From Gemmatimonadota bacterium (GTDB lineage: Bacteria > Gemmatimonadota > Gemmatimonadetes > Gemmatimonadales > GWC2-71-9): a stretch of 64,000 bases of DNA. The notes under the pieces were generated by a model. That model saw only the letters and a list, made by a program, of their open reading frames with translations. It did not search any database and was not told the origin of the DNA. How positions within the stretch are numbered: the stretch's first letter is position 1; each line of letters starts with the position of its first letter. This document shows positions 8,550 through 17,321 of the stretch, piece by piece. The stretch is taken from NCBI GenBank assembly GCA_003169895.1, contig PNAE01000008.1, positions 89,751 through 153,750 on the forward strand, written 5' to 3'. The position numbers and the translations under genes were made by a program.

Positions 8550-9278
8550 ATGCCCTCCGACACGGCGATTCTGGTCGTCAACGGCCTGAGCGTTCGCTAC
8601 CCGTCCTTCACCCTCGGCCCGTTGTCGTTCGCCGTGCATGGCAGCGAGACCGTCGCACTCCTCGGCGCCAACGCTGCCGGCAAGACCACGCTCCTGCGCG
8701 CCATTACCGGCCGGCTCCGCATCCGTGACGGCGAAATCCTCGTGTCCGGTCGTGAGCCACGCGAGGCGCCGCCGGCGTGGCGCGCGAGGATCGGGTTTGC
8801 GGCCGAAAAGCCTCAAGCCGACGGCGCCTTGCGGGTGCGCGAATGGTTTGCGTTCCTGGCCGATTGCTATCCGACCTGGGATACGGCGTACCAGCGCGAC
8901 CTGACGACGCGCATGGCGCTCGACGCCGGCGAGCGGATCGGTGCGCTCTCGCGGGGCACGGCGGTCAAGGCGGCGTATATCGCGGCCGAAGCCTACCGGC
9001 CCGACCTCCTGGTGCTGGACGAGCCGACCAATGGGCTCGATCCGGTTGTCCGACTCGACTTCCTCGGATTGCTCGGCGAATGCTTCGCGAACGCGCCGGG
9101 CCGGGCACTGATTTTCTCGTCGCACCTGCTGGAAGACGTGGAAGCGCTGTGCGATCGTGCGCTGTTGCTCCGCGCCGGACAACTCGTCGGCGAAATCCCC
9201 GGAGAACGACTGAGCGAGGCTCGCGCCTCGGGACGGCTGACCGAGCTGGTGGCCGACGTGCTGCGAGTGGTCCCGTGA
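8550..9278 (+). CDS. ABC transporter ATP-binding protein
   Basis: A 242-residue nucleotide-binding subunit: Walker A GANAAGKTTLL near residue 40, a degenerate signature ALSRGTAVK in place of LSGGQ, Walker B LLVLDEPTNGLD, and the His switch SSHLLEDVEALCD. This arrangement is typical of the exporter-type subunits found with ABC-2 membrane proteins. It overlaps the downstream membrane protein by 4 bp (GTGA), so the two probably form one transporter. Substrate unknown. Confidence 0.9.
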   Translation: MPSDTAILVVNGLSVRYPSFTLGPLSFAVHGSETVALLGANAAGKTTLLRAITGRLRIRDGEILVSGREPREAPPAWRARIGFAAEKPQADGALRVREWFAFLADCYPTWDTAYQRDLTTRMALDAGERIGALSRGTAVKAAYIAAEAYRPDLLVLDEPTNGLDPVVRLDFLGLLGECFANAPGRALIFSSHLLEDVEALCDRALLLRAGQLVGEIPGERLSEARASGRLTELVADVLRVVP

Positions 9279-10720
9279 ACTGGCGGGCGTTCGGCGCCCT
9301 GGTCCGGCGAGAGATCCGCCGTGGCCGGCGCAGCATCGTCAGCTTCACTCTTGTCGCGGCGGTTGCGATCTCCCTTGCCGCGCTCACGACGCCCGAGATC
9401 GCGGTGCTGCCCGGCACATTGAGCATCCTCGCCGCCATGCTCGTGATTTTCTCCCCGCTCGGCGACCTGCGCAACGACAAGACGCTGGGGCACCTGGAAT
9501 TCGACCGGGTGCTTCCCCTGTCGCATCGAACAATCGGCGCCGCGCGGCTCCTTGGTGCCGCAGTGCGGACGCTGCCGATCGTGCTTCTCGTGCCGCCACT
9601 GCTCATTGCCCTCAATCGTGGTCATGCGGTCGGCCTCGTGACGTTGATGCTGCTGACAGCGACACCGGTCGCGGCGTGGATGCTGCTCACTGCGGCCATG
9701 TGGGCGCTGATGGCCGTGAACATCCGCTGGAACTTCCGGGGACTCTGGTGGCTGCCATTGACGCTCGTCTTTGGTCCGCGGATCCTGATCTCGATGCTGC
9801 CGCCGGCGGCGAAGGATGCGCTATCGGACGTCGCGGCGCGCATCGGGGGCGCGATCATCTCCTTCGCATCCACCGCCGGCGGCAGCGCCGTCGCCGTGGC
9901 AGTGGTGCTTGCGATCCCGGTCGCCGGCTTCTTCACGGCGGTCTCGTTGTACGCCTCCGGACTCGAACGGTACCGGTACGACGATTCTGCCGCCGTGCCG
10001 ATGCGGACGCCGCCGCCCAGGCGCGAGCTTGGCGCCATCGGGCGCGGGCCGCTGCTCGCCGTCACGCGATACTGCATCCGGCTCGCGACCGAACAATCGC
10101 GACGACGTCTGGTCCTGCTGGTGGTCTTCGTTGCAGTGCTGCTCTTCGGATCGCCGGTGCTCAAGGACTACGCGCGGCTATATGTGCGCGCGCTCGCCGC
10201 GCTGATCCCCGGCGGCATCGCGTTGCAATTGGGCTCCGCCCGCGCCCGTGGCTATCTCGAGGGCATGCAGCAGCTGCCCCATCCCGCGATGACCATCGCA
10301 GGCGGATACCTCTTCGCCATCGCGATTCTCGCCGTTCCGGGCACGTCGGTGTGGGTGCTGGCACGGGCGGTCACCGGTGAGCCACCCACGGTCGCCAACG
10401 TGCTGTCGCTGTTCGCCTGGCTGGTGATGTGGTCATGGCTCGCCAGCGTCGCAACGGTGTGGCTCACGTCACGCCGTACGTGGATGATCGCGTCGGTGTC
10501 CGCCCTCGGGCTCGGCGGATGGGCGCTGTACGCCCGGCTGGATCGGTTTGTCCACGGCATCGCGACCGCGGCAACAAGCTTCAACACATTCCGCTTGCAC
10601 GCCGGCGCCGCGTTCCCGATCATCCTGTGCCTGGCGCTGCTGGCCGGGGCACTGCCGCTCTTTGCACGGGCATTGAGCGAGTACGAGTTTCGCGGCGGAG
10701 CGAAAGGAAGCGGGTACTAG
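9275..10720 (+). CDS. ABC-2 type transporter membrane protein
   Basis: Starts at the GTG at 9275 (VNWRAFGALVRREIRR) that overlaps the ATPase stop; 481 residues with roughly a dozen hydrophobic segments in two halves separated by a charged loop around residues 225-265 (RYRYDDSAAVPMRTPPPRREL). The RREIRRG start after a short N-terminus is typical of ABC-2 permeases. The much longer track ORF begins inside the ATPase gene in another frame. The likely partner is the preceding ATPase; transported substrate unknown. Confidence 0.85.
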   Translation: MNWRAFGALVRREIRRGRRSIVSFTLVAAVAISLAALTTPEIAVLPGTLSILAAMLVIFSPLGDLRNDKTLGHLEFDRVLPLSHRTIGAARLLGAAVRTLPIVLLVPPLLIALNRGHAVGLVTLMLLTATPVAAWMLLTAAMWALMAVNIRWNFRGLWWLPLTLVFGPRILISMLPPAAKDALSDVAARIGGAIISFASTAGGSAVAVAVVLAIPVAGFFTAVSLYASGLERYRYDDSAAVPMRTPPPRRELGAIGRGPLLAVTRYCIRLATEQSRRRLVLLVVFVAVLLFGSPVLKDYARLYVRALAALIPGGIALQLGSARARGYLEGMQQLPHPAMTIAGGYLFAIAILAVPGTSVWVLARAVTGEPPTVANVLSLFAWLVMWSWLASVATVWLTSRRTWMIASVSALGLGGWALYARLDRFVHGIATAATSFNTFRLHAGAAFPIILCLALLAGALPLFARALSEYEFRGGAKGSGY

Positions 10721-10721
10721 G

Positions 10722-10818
10722 AGAGACGAGAGACGAGAGAACCAACCCGTCGTCCCGGTCGTAGCGAGGCTCTTCACGACAACGGCTGTTCGCCTCTCGT
10801 CTCTCTTCTCTCGTCTCT
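10722..10818. repeat. GAGACGAG inverted repeat between convergent genes
   Basis: A left arm of GAGAGACGAGAGACGAGAG and a right arm of TCTCGTCTCTCTTCTCTCG enclose about 55 bases that contain GTCGTCCCGGTCGTAGCGAG, a diverged copy of the GTCATCCCGAG repeat. The pair forms a long imperfect stem between the convergent permease and ThiO-like genes and may act as a bidirectional terminator. The same two repeat families are adjacent again at 49813-49900. Confidence 0.8.
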
Positions 10819-10822
10819 TATG

Positions 10823-11929
10823 TTACCAATTCCAGAAGCGCTCCGGCCTGAACGGTGACAGTTCTTCCCGCAACGATTCGCCCCGGACGCCTCGTGCCAC
10901 GAGGTCGCCGGTGATCCCCGCGAGCAGGATGCCCCTGCGGCCGTGGCCGGTCGCATACCAGAGTCCGGGAAGGCGTGGTTCCTCACCGATGATCGGCAGG
11001 CCGTCCGGCGTCCAGGGTCGCAGTCCCGCCCAGCTGCGCAACGGTTGCATGGCGGTGAGTTCGGGGTAGACGGCGCTTGCGCTGCGGTGCAGCTGGGCGA
11101 GCCCCGGCGCGGTGACTCGCGCGTCGAAACCGGCATGCTCGACGGTGGCGCCGACGAGCATTTCCTCGCCGCGCCGCAGCAGGTAGCATCCCTCGCCGTA
11201 CACGATCGCTGCTGGCGTCGCCGCCGGCCACGGAAACGCCAGCATTTGTCCGCGCACCGGCTCCACCGAGAGGGGTCGGGGCAGGTCGGCGAGCCGGCCG
11301 GACCACGCCCCCGCGGCGACCACCACCGTTGCGGCCGGATACCTTCGTGCATCCCCGACCACGCCGAGCAGCCGATTGCCGTTACGATCGAGGCCCAGGG
11401 CGGTGTCGGTTACGACGCGCGCTCCCAACCGCACCGCATCGGCTCGGAATGCGGCGACCAATCGCTCCGGATCGACAGCGCCGTCTTCGGGTGACCAGAA
11501 GCCGCCGAGGCAGCGACTTAACCACGGCCAGCTATCCGCCACGTCGTCGACGCTGAGCCAGTCCGCGCGGTGCGCCTGCTGGCGCTGCCAGGCCACCTGC
11601 TCCTTGATCGTTTCGACTTCGGCCTCGGTGCGGACCAACCGCAGGATGCCGCATTCCATCAGTCCGACGTCGATCCCGGTCGTCTGCAGCAGCAACTCGG
11701 CGTTGCGCCGCAGGAACGCCCGGCCCGCTACGGCAAGGTCGAGGCCCAGATTGTCCATTCCAGCTTCGACCTGCGCGGCGAGCATCCCGGCCGACGCGCG
11801 CCATGCTTCACCCGTCGGCGACGGGCGTTCCAGCAGCGTGACGCGGGCGCCCGCCAGAGCCAAGGCCCGGGCGCAAGCGGCGCCGATCGCGCCGGCTCCG
11901 ACGACCAGGACATCAGGGATGGATGACAT
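10823..11929 (-). CDS. thiO: Glycine oxidase/D-amino-acid oxidase-type FAD enzyme (ThiO-like)
   Basis: The 368-residue protein opens with the FAD Rossmann fingerprint VLVVGAGAIGAACARALA, continues with RASAGMLAAQVEAG, and closes with PDGLPIIGEEPRLPGLWYATGHGRRGILLAGITG, the pattern of ThiO glycine oxidases, which supply dehydroglycine for thiazole synthesis. No other thiamine genes are nearby, so the role is inferred from family only. The ATG at 11929 lacks a clear ribosome-binding site; the track start 23 codons upstream is less likely because family members begin near the Rossmann strand. Confidence 0.8.
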   Translation of the reverse strand: MSSIPDVLVVGAGAIGAACARALALAGARVTLLERPSPTGEAWRASAGMLAAQVEAGMDNLGLDLAVAGRAFLRRNAELLLQTTGIDVGLMECGILRLVRTEAEVETIKEQVAWQRQQAHRADWLSVDDVADSWPWLSRCLGGFWSPEDGAVDPERLVAAFRADAVRLGARVVTDTALGLDRNGNRLLGVVGDARRYPAATVVVAAGAWSGRLADLPRPLSVEPVRGQMLAFPWPAATPAAIVYGEGCYLLRRGEEMLVGATVEHAGFDARVTAPGLAQLHRSASAVYPELTAMQPLRSWAGLRPWTPDGLPIIGEEPRLPGLWYATGHGRRGILLAGITGDLVARGVRGESLREELSPFRPERFWNW

Positions 11930-12021
11930 TACGGTGCGAGTTGAAACCTCGATCGCGGTGCGAACGTATTCTTCCTGCGAGGGCACGCAGTGGGTCATTC
12001 CCAGTTTCCGCGGAGTCTAAC

Positions 12022-12240
12022 ATGGTCAGGACCGTTGGTGGATTTGCAGTGCTCGCCGTCGTGGCGATGCTGGGGTTCAAGCTGCTCATGGGCCTCTTCG
12101 GCACGCTCCTCGGGCTGCTGGTGACGTTGCTCTGGTGGGCGTTCCTGGGCTTTGTGGTCTACACGCTGCTGAAGATCTTCGCCCCGGGACTGGCGCAGCG
12201 GATTCGGGACACGATCCGCGGGCCATCGACCACGAGCTGA
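12022..12240 (+). CDS. Small hydrophobic membrane protein
   Basis: ATG at 12022 preceded by GGAG; 72 residues with two close hydrophobic segments (LAVVAMLGFKLLMGLFG and LLVTLLWWAFLGFVVYTLL) and a short basic tail. No family recognised. It is divergent from the ThiO-like gene with only about 90 bp between the start codons. The track ORF adds upstream codons of the divergent gene. Confidence 0.7.
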   Translation: MVRTVGGFAVLAVVAMLGFKLLMGLFGTLLGLLVTLLWWAFLGFVVYTLLKIFAPGLAQRIRDTIRGPSTTS

Positions 12241-12252
12241 GAGCCGGGAGCT

Positions 12253-12390
12253 GGCGGCTATTGGCTATTGGCTATTGGCTATTGGGAAGTGCTGCGAGCT
12301 GATGATTTTCGGGTCGGTTTTCGCAAGAACGCTCGCCCCGCTACCGTCGCCAACAGCCAATAGCGAACCGCCAATCGCCAACAGCCACGA
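12253..12390. repeat. CTATTGG tandem repeat with inverted partner
   Basis: The left arm has four near-perfect copies of GGCTATT(GGCTATT), and about 60 bases further on the complementary CCAACAGCCAATAGC and CCAATCGCCAACAGCC follow. The arms can pair into a long stem between the convergent small membrane gene and a lipoprotein gene. This is a third repeat type, distinct from the GTCATCCCGAG and GAGACGAG families. Confidence 0.8.
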
Positions 12391-12391
12391 A

Positions 12392-12835
12392 CTACTCCGG
12401 CGCTGTTGACGAATGGGCGTGCGCGATGCGCCAGCCGCCCTCCTTGGTGCGGACGAGCACGAACGTCGCCCAGCCATCCACCATGCGCTTGCCGACGGAT
12501 CCCGGCACCCAACGATACTGGATTGTCCCCCAGACGTAGTTGCCGGTGACCGCGAACCGGCTGGAACCAAGCTGCACAACGCCGCCCGCCGCGACCCCGG
12601 CGAAGCGCGGAGCGTCAGCGCGTGGCACACCGTTGACGATGATTTCAGCGTCGGGAATGTAGAGCGAGTCGGGGTTGGCGAGTTGCACGTCGGCGTCGAA
12701 GGCCCGTTGCACCAGAGCGTGCGCAATCGAGTCGGCTTCCAGCACCTGGACCGTGAACGGAACCGCCGGCGTTGCGTTGGTTGAGGGCCGGCCGCCACAG
12801 CCGGCGAGGACAAGGAGCAGCGCGGCGTATCGCAC
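12392..12835 (-). CDS. Lipoprotein with SnoaL/DUF4440-like fold
   Basis: A 147-residue protein with a lipobox (LLLVLAGC) near residue 13 and a body whose end, GNYVWGTIQYRWVPGS then FVLVRTKEGGWRIAHAHSS, matches the terminal strands of SnoaL/NTF2-like proteins. Probably anchored in the envelope. It is the last gene of a six-gene minus-strand operon, 7 bp after the DUF3108 gene. Substrate or role unknown. Confidence 0.75.
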   Translation of the reverse strand: MRYAALLLVLAGCGGRPSTNATPAVPFTVQVLEADSIAHALVQRAFDADVQLANPDSLYIPDAEIIVNGVPRADAPRFAGVAAGGVVQLGSSRFAVTGNYVWGTIQYRWVPGSVGKRMVDGWATFVLVRTKEGGWRIAHAHSSTAPE

Positions 12836-12842
12836 TGGCGGG

Positions 12843-13577
12843 TCAGTGTGGCCTGGTGAGCTTGCGCAGCTTCAGTGTCACCGCACCAAACCCGATGTCG
12901 GACCGGATCTGAACCGGAATCCGCAGCCCATCATCGGTCAACCAGAGCCTCGCATCCGCCTTTTTCGAAAACAGCCCGTTGGGTTCGTCGACGACCGGGT
13001 GCAGCACCCAGCAGAAGCACCGGCTTCCGTCGGGCATCTCGATGCTGTCGTGGCCGATGACGGTCACCTCGACCGGGTTGTGATCTTCGCGGAAATAGCG
13101 CGGCACCAGATACCTGCCACCGGTCTTCAGCTCCATGGTGCGGATGTAATAGACGAACGCCAGGTCGTCGAGGGGCCGGGGCGGTGTCGGCCTGGTGGCC
13201 GATTCCTCGTGATTGCGGAAGAATCCCGAATCGCCGAAGATGTGGAAGTCGTCGTTGGTGAGCTGCTTCCCGTTCTCGTTGATCACGTGCACGAACCGGC
13301 GCGACACGAAATCGTTCACGCCGGTCCAGGATTCGAGATCGCTGCGATTCTTGTACAGCGGGACGGTGACGTGCATCGTCAGCTGGAAGTGCCAGCTCGG
13401 CACGCCGCGGACCGTGTCGATCCCGACGACGGTCATGGTGGCACCGCCCGGCGAAAAGAACAGGTAGTGGCCGTCATACTCGAACGATTCACCAACACCG
13501 AACGGCACCGTCGTCGGAACTGGCGTGGCCGGGACGGCCTGCAACAACAGCAGCGCACCGGCGACAAATGGAATCAT
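12843..13577 (-). CDS. DUF3108 family secreted protein
   Basis: 244 residues with a short signal peptide (MIPFVAGALLLLQAVPA) and the DUF3108 pattern: GVGESFEYDGHYLFFSPGGATM near the start, DDLAFVYYIRTMELKTG in the middle and ADARLWLTDDGLRIPVQIRS near the end. DUF3108 proteins are periplasmic beta-rich proteins of unclear role. Its ATG overlaps the stop of the upstream glycosyltransferase by 4 bp, so it belongs to the same envelope operon. Confidence 0.85.
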   Translation of the reverse strand: MIPFVAGALLLLQAVPATPVPTTVPFGVGESFEYDGHYLFFSPGGATMTVVGIDTVRGVPSWHFQLTMHVTVPLYKNRSDLESWTGVNDFVSRRFVHVINENGKQLTNDDFHIFGDSGFFRNHEESATRPTPPRPLDDLAFVYYIRTMELKTGGRYLVPRYFREDHNPVEVTVIGHDSIEMPDGSRCFCWVLHPVVDEPNGLFSKKADARLWLTDDGLRIPVQIRSDIGFGAVTLKLRKLTRPH

Positions 13578-14359
13578 GCGGCTTCCTTCTCCTTCGGCGT
13601 CGATCTCGGCGCACGTTCAGCGTTCGCCTCGACGGGAGGTAGTGTCAGGTGGCGCCGCGCTGCCCATAGCGCCCGTGCCTGTTCGAGCGGAGTATGGCGG
13701 CGGCCGCGCGCATGACGCTCGGCGTGTTCGACCACCGGCACCGTTTCCACGCGGCGCGCGCCCGCGGCTGCCCAGGCGAGCAACTGGGCGTTCGCGGCCC
13801 AGCCATCGGTCGTGAACCACGGCCCGGTACTGGCGCGGAACGCATTGCGCAGCGCGACCAGCCGGAAGGCGGCGAAACCGGACACCACATCCCGCACGCC
13901 GGCTACCCGCGCCCGCCGGCCGAGCAGCCGGGGTGCGAAGCGTCGTACCCGGCGCTGCCACTTGTCGGGCTCGCCTTCGAGTGCCGCCTCGCCGACGACA
14001 ACGTCGGCGCCGCTGTCCATGCGCCGGAGAAACTCCGGCAGCGTCGCCGGATCGGCTGCGAAGTCGGCTGGCAACAGGATGGCGACGTCGCGCTTGTGCC
14101 GGTCGGAACGCTTGAGCGCTTCCTTGAGCAGCAGTTCCACCGTTGCGGCGTAGCCCTGCCGCGTCGGCGATCGGAGCACCGTCAGTGGCAGCACCTTGCT
14201 GTACGGTGCCAGCACCTCGGCGGTAGCGTCGGTTGACGCGTCGTCGCCGACCAGCAGCTGGTACTCCCGTGCCGACTCTTCCAGGACACGACGAATCTTC
14301 CATAGCACGAGGCCGATCGTCGCTGCTTCGTCATGCGCTGGAACACAGAAATAGATCAT
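13574..14359 (-). CDS. Glycosyltransferase family 2
   Basis: 261 residues starting FCVPAHDEAATIGLVLWKI with the GT-A nucleotide-binding core and the metal-binding region LLVGDDASTDAT and LLPADFAAD. The order resembles dolichol-phosphate-mannose-type family 2 enzymes, although there is no membrane C-terminus here. It overlaps the GT4 gene at its start (TGATG) and the DUF3108 gene at its end (ATGA). Likely acts on a cell-surface or lipid-linked glycan; acceptor unknown. Confidence 0.87.
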   Translation of the reverse strand: MIYFCVPAHDEAATIGLVLWKIRRVLEESAREYQLLVGDDASTDATAEVLAPYSKVLPLTVLRSPTRQGYAATVELLLKEALKRSDRHKRDVAILLPADFAADPATLPEFLRRMDSGADVVVGEAALEGEPDKWQRRVRRFAPRLLGRRARVAGVRDVVSGFAAFRLVALRNAFRASTGPWFTTDGWAANAQLLAWAAAGARRVETVPVVEHAERHARGRRHTPLEQARALWAARRHLTLPPVEANAERAPRSTPKEKEAA

Positions 14360-15423
14360 CAGCTGTCCCGGAAATGTGCGATCGAACGATACACGTCAAC
14401 CGTCCTCTCCACCAATTTTTCCAGGCTGAAGTATCCGGCGGCAACACGCCCATCGGCACCCAGTCTCTCCCGCTCGGAGCGATCCGATAACAGACGCTGG
14501 ACCGCACGGGCGAGTTCCACCGGCGACTCGGCGGGCACCAGCAGGCCGCCGCCGTGGCCGATCGCGTCGGGCAGGCCCCCAGCATCGGTGGCGATCACCG
14601 GAATCCCGAGCGCGAGGGCCTGCAGCACAGCGGACCCGAGCCCTTCGCTGCGAGATGGCTGGACGGCGATGGTGGCATCGCGGAACGCCGTGGCAGCGGA
14701 GGCCCCGGCGCCGGACAGCTCGACAACGGCCTCGAGTCCGAGCCGATGTCGCTGCGCTTCCAACGTGCCGCGCTCGGGTCCCTCGCCGATCACCTGCCAG
14801 CGGACGCGGGGGTTCGCGGCGCGGACCAGCGCCGCGGAGTCGAGCAATATGTCGATCCCCTTTTCCCGGGTCAGCGCCGCGACGCAAACGATGAGTGGCA
14901 GGTCCGCCGACCTCGGCGCGGAGGTACCGCCGGTATCGTTTGAGGAGACGTCGTCCGGATCGATCGCGTCGGGTATGACGTGAATCCGGCCAGGATCGAC
15001 GCCGGCGTCCAGCAACCGCTGCCGCACTGCCCTGGAAATCGCGATCAGCGCATCGGCGCGCCGGTATCGGCGCCGACGGCGGACTCGCACCGCGACCCGG
15101 CGCGAGACGACCAGTGACGCAGGTCGCAGTCGGGTGACAAGATCCGCCAACGCATGCGAATGACTGTCGTGGGCGTGTACGATCGTATCGCGCGACAGCA
15201 GTCCGGCGAGCCGGATGGCGACGCGAGGATCGAGGCCAACGGTCCAATCCACTGCTTCGACGGCCGCTCCCGCCGCTTGCAGGCGACCAGCCAGCGCGGT
15301 GCCCGCGCCGGTGACCACCGTCGTATCGATTCCATGCCGGTGCAATCCGCGCGCGAGCAGCAGCACCTGGTGCTGCCCACCGCGCCATTCGCGGCCGCTG
15401 GCGACATGAATGATGCGACTCAC
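14359..15423 (-). CDS. Glycosyltransferase family 4
   Basis: A GT-B enzyme: N-terminal GREWRGGQHQVLLLARGL, a central VHAHDSHSHALADL, the donor-domain start PLIVCVAALTREKGIDILLDSA, and EGLGSAVLQALALGIPVIATDAGGLPD near the C-terminus, which is the family 4 E-x7-E region. I chose GTG at 15423 (VSRIIHVASG), giving 354 residues; the track ORF runs back into the preceding gene. The neighbouring GT2 overlaps it by one base, so both probably build the same glycan. Confidence 0.87.
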   Translation of the reverse strand: MSRIIHVASGREWRGGQHQVLLLARGLHRHGIDTTVVTGAGTALAGRLQAAGAAVEAVDWTVGLDPRVAIRLAGLLSRDTIVHAHDSHSHALADLVTRLRPASLVVSRRVAVRVRRRRRYRRADALIAISRAVRQRLLDAGVDPGRIHVIPDAIDPDDVSSNDTGGTSAPRSADLPLIVCVAALTREKGIDILLDSAALVRAANPRVRWQVIGEGPERGTLEAQRHRLGLEAVVELSGAGASAATAFRDATIAVQPSRSEGLGSAVLQALALGIPVIATDAGGLPDAIGHGGGLLVPAESPVELARAVQRLLSDRSERERLGADGRVAAGYFSLEKLVERTVDVYRSIAHFRDS

Positions 15424-15452
15424 GCGGCGGGGATCGTCAGGCCTCTCCCGGC

Positions 15453-16175
15453 TCAACTCCGTCGTGCCGCCGTGATCAGCGCGGCGAACAGTTTCAGGTC
15501 CGCCGACTCGGGTTGCAGTGCCAATTCTTCGGGATGCCACTGCACCGCAACAATCCATTCATGGGGATCGGCGCTTTCGAGTCCCTCGATCACTTCGTCG
15601 GGCGCGACGGCGGTCGCCACCAGTCCGGCCCCGACGCGATCGACCGCCTGATGGTGGAACGAGTTCGCATGGAACGACGTGACACCGAGGATTTCGGCAA
15701 GCCGGCTCGCCTCGGTGAGCGTGACAGGATGACTCCGCACGTCTCGCGACGAGGGCGAGTCATGACTCACGTCCGACGGACGTTCGGAGGCGAGATCCTG
15801 AACAAGGGTCCCCCCGAACGCAACGTTGCAGAGCTGAATTCCGCGGCAGATGCCGAGAATCGGCAGGTCGCGCGCCCGGGCCTCCGCGACAAGCGCCAGC
15901 TCGTTCACGTCACGTCGCGGGTCGACCATGCCCAGCTTTGGATGGGGCGTGGCGCCGTAGTGGCACGGGTCGACATCTTCGCCACCAGTGAGCAGGAGGC
16001 CGTCGCATTCGCCGAACAGCTCGATCGTCTGTTCGCAAGAGAGCTCGGGAACAAAGATGATCGGCAGCCCACCGGCCGCGAGCACGGCGCGGACGTAGTT
16101 CGCGTTGACGCCGACGCGGGGCTGCCCATCCCACTCACGCGTGACGCCGGTGATGGCGATGCGAGGACGACTCAT
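15453..16175 (-). CDS. Class I glutamine amidotransferase-like hydrolase (PuuD/peptidase C26 type)
   Basis: 240 residues from the ATG at 16175: LLLTGGEDVDPCHYG, the nucleophile elbow GICRGIQLCNVAFGG, and AVQWHPEE with the catalytic His and Glu. This layout is that of gamma-glutamyl-gamma-aminobutyrate hydrolases and related C26 peptidases, which cleave gamma-glutamyl amide bonds. Overlaps the preceding lipoprotein gene by 4 bp. Its presence in a glycosyltransferase operon is unexplained. Confidence 0.87.
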   Translation of the reverse strand: MSRPRIAITGVTREWDGQPRVGVNANYVRAVLAAGGLPIIFVPELSCEQTIELFGECDGLLLTGGEDVDPCHYGATPHPKLGMVDPRRDVNELALVAEARARDLPILGICRGIQLCNVAFGGTLVQDLASERPSDVSHDSPSSRDVRSHPVTLTEASRLAEILGVTSFHANSFHHQAVDRVGAGLVATAVAPDEVIEGLESADPHEWIVAVQWHPEELALQPESADLKLFAALITAARRS

Positions 16176-16660
16176 CGTAGCGAATCCGGGAAAACGGGAC
16201 ACCGGGGATCCTGCACGGTCTGCGGGTCGATGCGTACCCCCAGCAACGGCACCACGGTATCGCCGATGGCGAGCGTTCCGAGATCGGGTGCGCCAGCGAT
16301 GGCATGACCATCGAACGCGAGCACGCCGAGCGGCAGATCATGGTAATCAACGACCAGAACACCATAGCCCACGTGGGCACCCTTCGATACCACCCCATGT
16401 GTGGTGACCCGCCAACCGGTGCGGTCTCTGACAACGGAGCCGCGCCATGCGGGTCCGGCAACCAGCCGAACGGCGAGCGTGGCGGGGGTGGCATCGGGAA
16501 GCACGGTGAGCACGTTGCCTTCGGCAAACGACTGCTTGACGGCCAGCGGGCGTGTCAGCGCGGCGATGCCGCAGGTTGGCGAACTGGCGCTCCTGGCGCA
16601 GGCAGCCAGTGCCGGCACGACGATCAGCCGGAGAGCGACGCGCCAGAATCGCGAGGTCAT
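16172..16660 (-). CDS. Lipoprotein of unknown function
   Basis: 162 residues with a basic N-region (MTSRFWRVALRL), a hydrophobic stretch and a lipobox ending PALAACARS, hence probably lipid-anchored. The rest is beta-rich, with YGVLVVDYHDLPLGVLAFDGHA, and has no motif I can name. It is the first gene of the minus-strand six-gene operon and overlaps the C26 hydrolase gene by 4 bp. Confidence 0.7.
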   Translation of the reverse strand: MTSRFWRVALRLIVVPALAACARSASSPTCGIAALTRPLAVKQSFAEGNVLTVLPDATPATLAVRLVAGPAWRGSVVRDRTGWRVTTHGVVSKGAHVGYGVLVVDYHDLPLGVLAFDGHAIAGAPDLGTLAIGDTVVPLLGVRIDPQTVQDPRCPVFPDSLR

Positions 16661-16728
16661 CGTCGCAATCTACCCAAGGTCGGCGCGCCCGTGCGGCCGC
16701 CCGAGCCGGCCTCCCACAGTCCGCTTGC

Positions 16729-16758
16729 TTGACCGTTGCGCCGTTCGGCGGGTAGCAT
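16729..16758 (+). promoter_or_regulatory. Possible sigma70-type promoter
   Basis: TTGACC and TAGCAT are separated by 18 bases and end 26 bases before the ATG of the coiled-coil gene at 16785. It lies in the divergent gap with the lipoprotein operon. Pattern match only. Confidence 0.4.
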
Positions 16759-16784
16759 TCCCGCGTTCCCCTCACGAAACCCGA

Positions 16785-17321
16785 ATGGATCTCGACGACA
16801 TCAAGGCGCAACTCGATCGCATCTTCGCGGCCGGGCCCCGGACTGCTTCGCGCGAGCAGGCAGCGGGGCTCCGCGCTGCGCTGATCGATTTCAAGATCGG
16901 CATCAGCCAGATGCGTGATGCCCTGACGCGCTCCGAACGCGAACTGGAGGCAGCACGCCGGGAGGTCGCGGACTACGCGCGCCGGCGCGAGCTCGCCAGT
17001 GGCATTGACGACCGCGAGACGGTGCGGATCGCCGATGAGTTCACGGCCAAGGCCCGCGAGCGCGTCGATCTGCTGGAGCGCAAGGTCCTTGTGCAGCGTG
17101 ACGAGCTGGCGATCGCCGAGCGCGAGTACGAAGCGACCAGGCAGCGGTTCCAGGCCGCGTCGCGCGGGCTGCCGCTCGATGCGGCGCTGCCGGCTGAGGG
17201 CGCCGTGGGGGCAGAGGGCCTGTCGTCCGTCGACCAGGCCGTGATGGACCGTCGTGCGAAGGAAGCTGCCGTCGAAGCACAGCTCGCCCATCTCAAGAAG
17301 AAACTGGGAGACACCAAGTGA
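16785..17321 (+). CDS. Coiled-coil protein, unknown function
   Basis: ATG at 16785 gives 178 residues, rich in Glu, Arg and Ala and almost wholly helical with heptad-like runs (RELASGIDDRETVRIADEF, VQRDELAIAEREYEATRQ). No signal peptide or membrane segment, so cytosolic. It ends in LAHLKKKLGDTK and overlaps the POT transporter by the GTGA junction. No family recognised; the tight coupling suggests co-regulation with the transporter. Confidence 0.75.
   Translation: MDLDDIKAQLDRIFAAGPRTASREQAAGLRAALIDFKIGISQMRDALTRSERELEAARREVADYARRRELASGIDDRETVRIADEFTAKARERVDLLERKVLVQRDELAIAEREYEATRQRFQAASRGLPLDAALPAEGAVGAEGLSSVDQAVMDRRAKEAAVEAQLAHLKKKLGDTK

Noticed and set aside
14396-15388. 330-aa minus-strand ORF
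   Set aside because: Same strand but another frame of the GT4 gene; Arg/Ala-rich.
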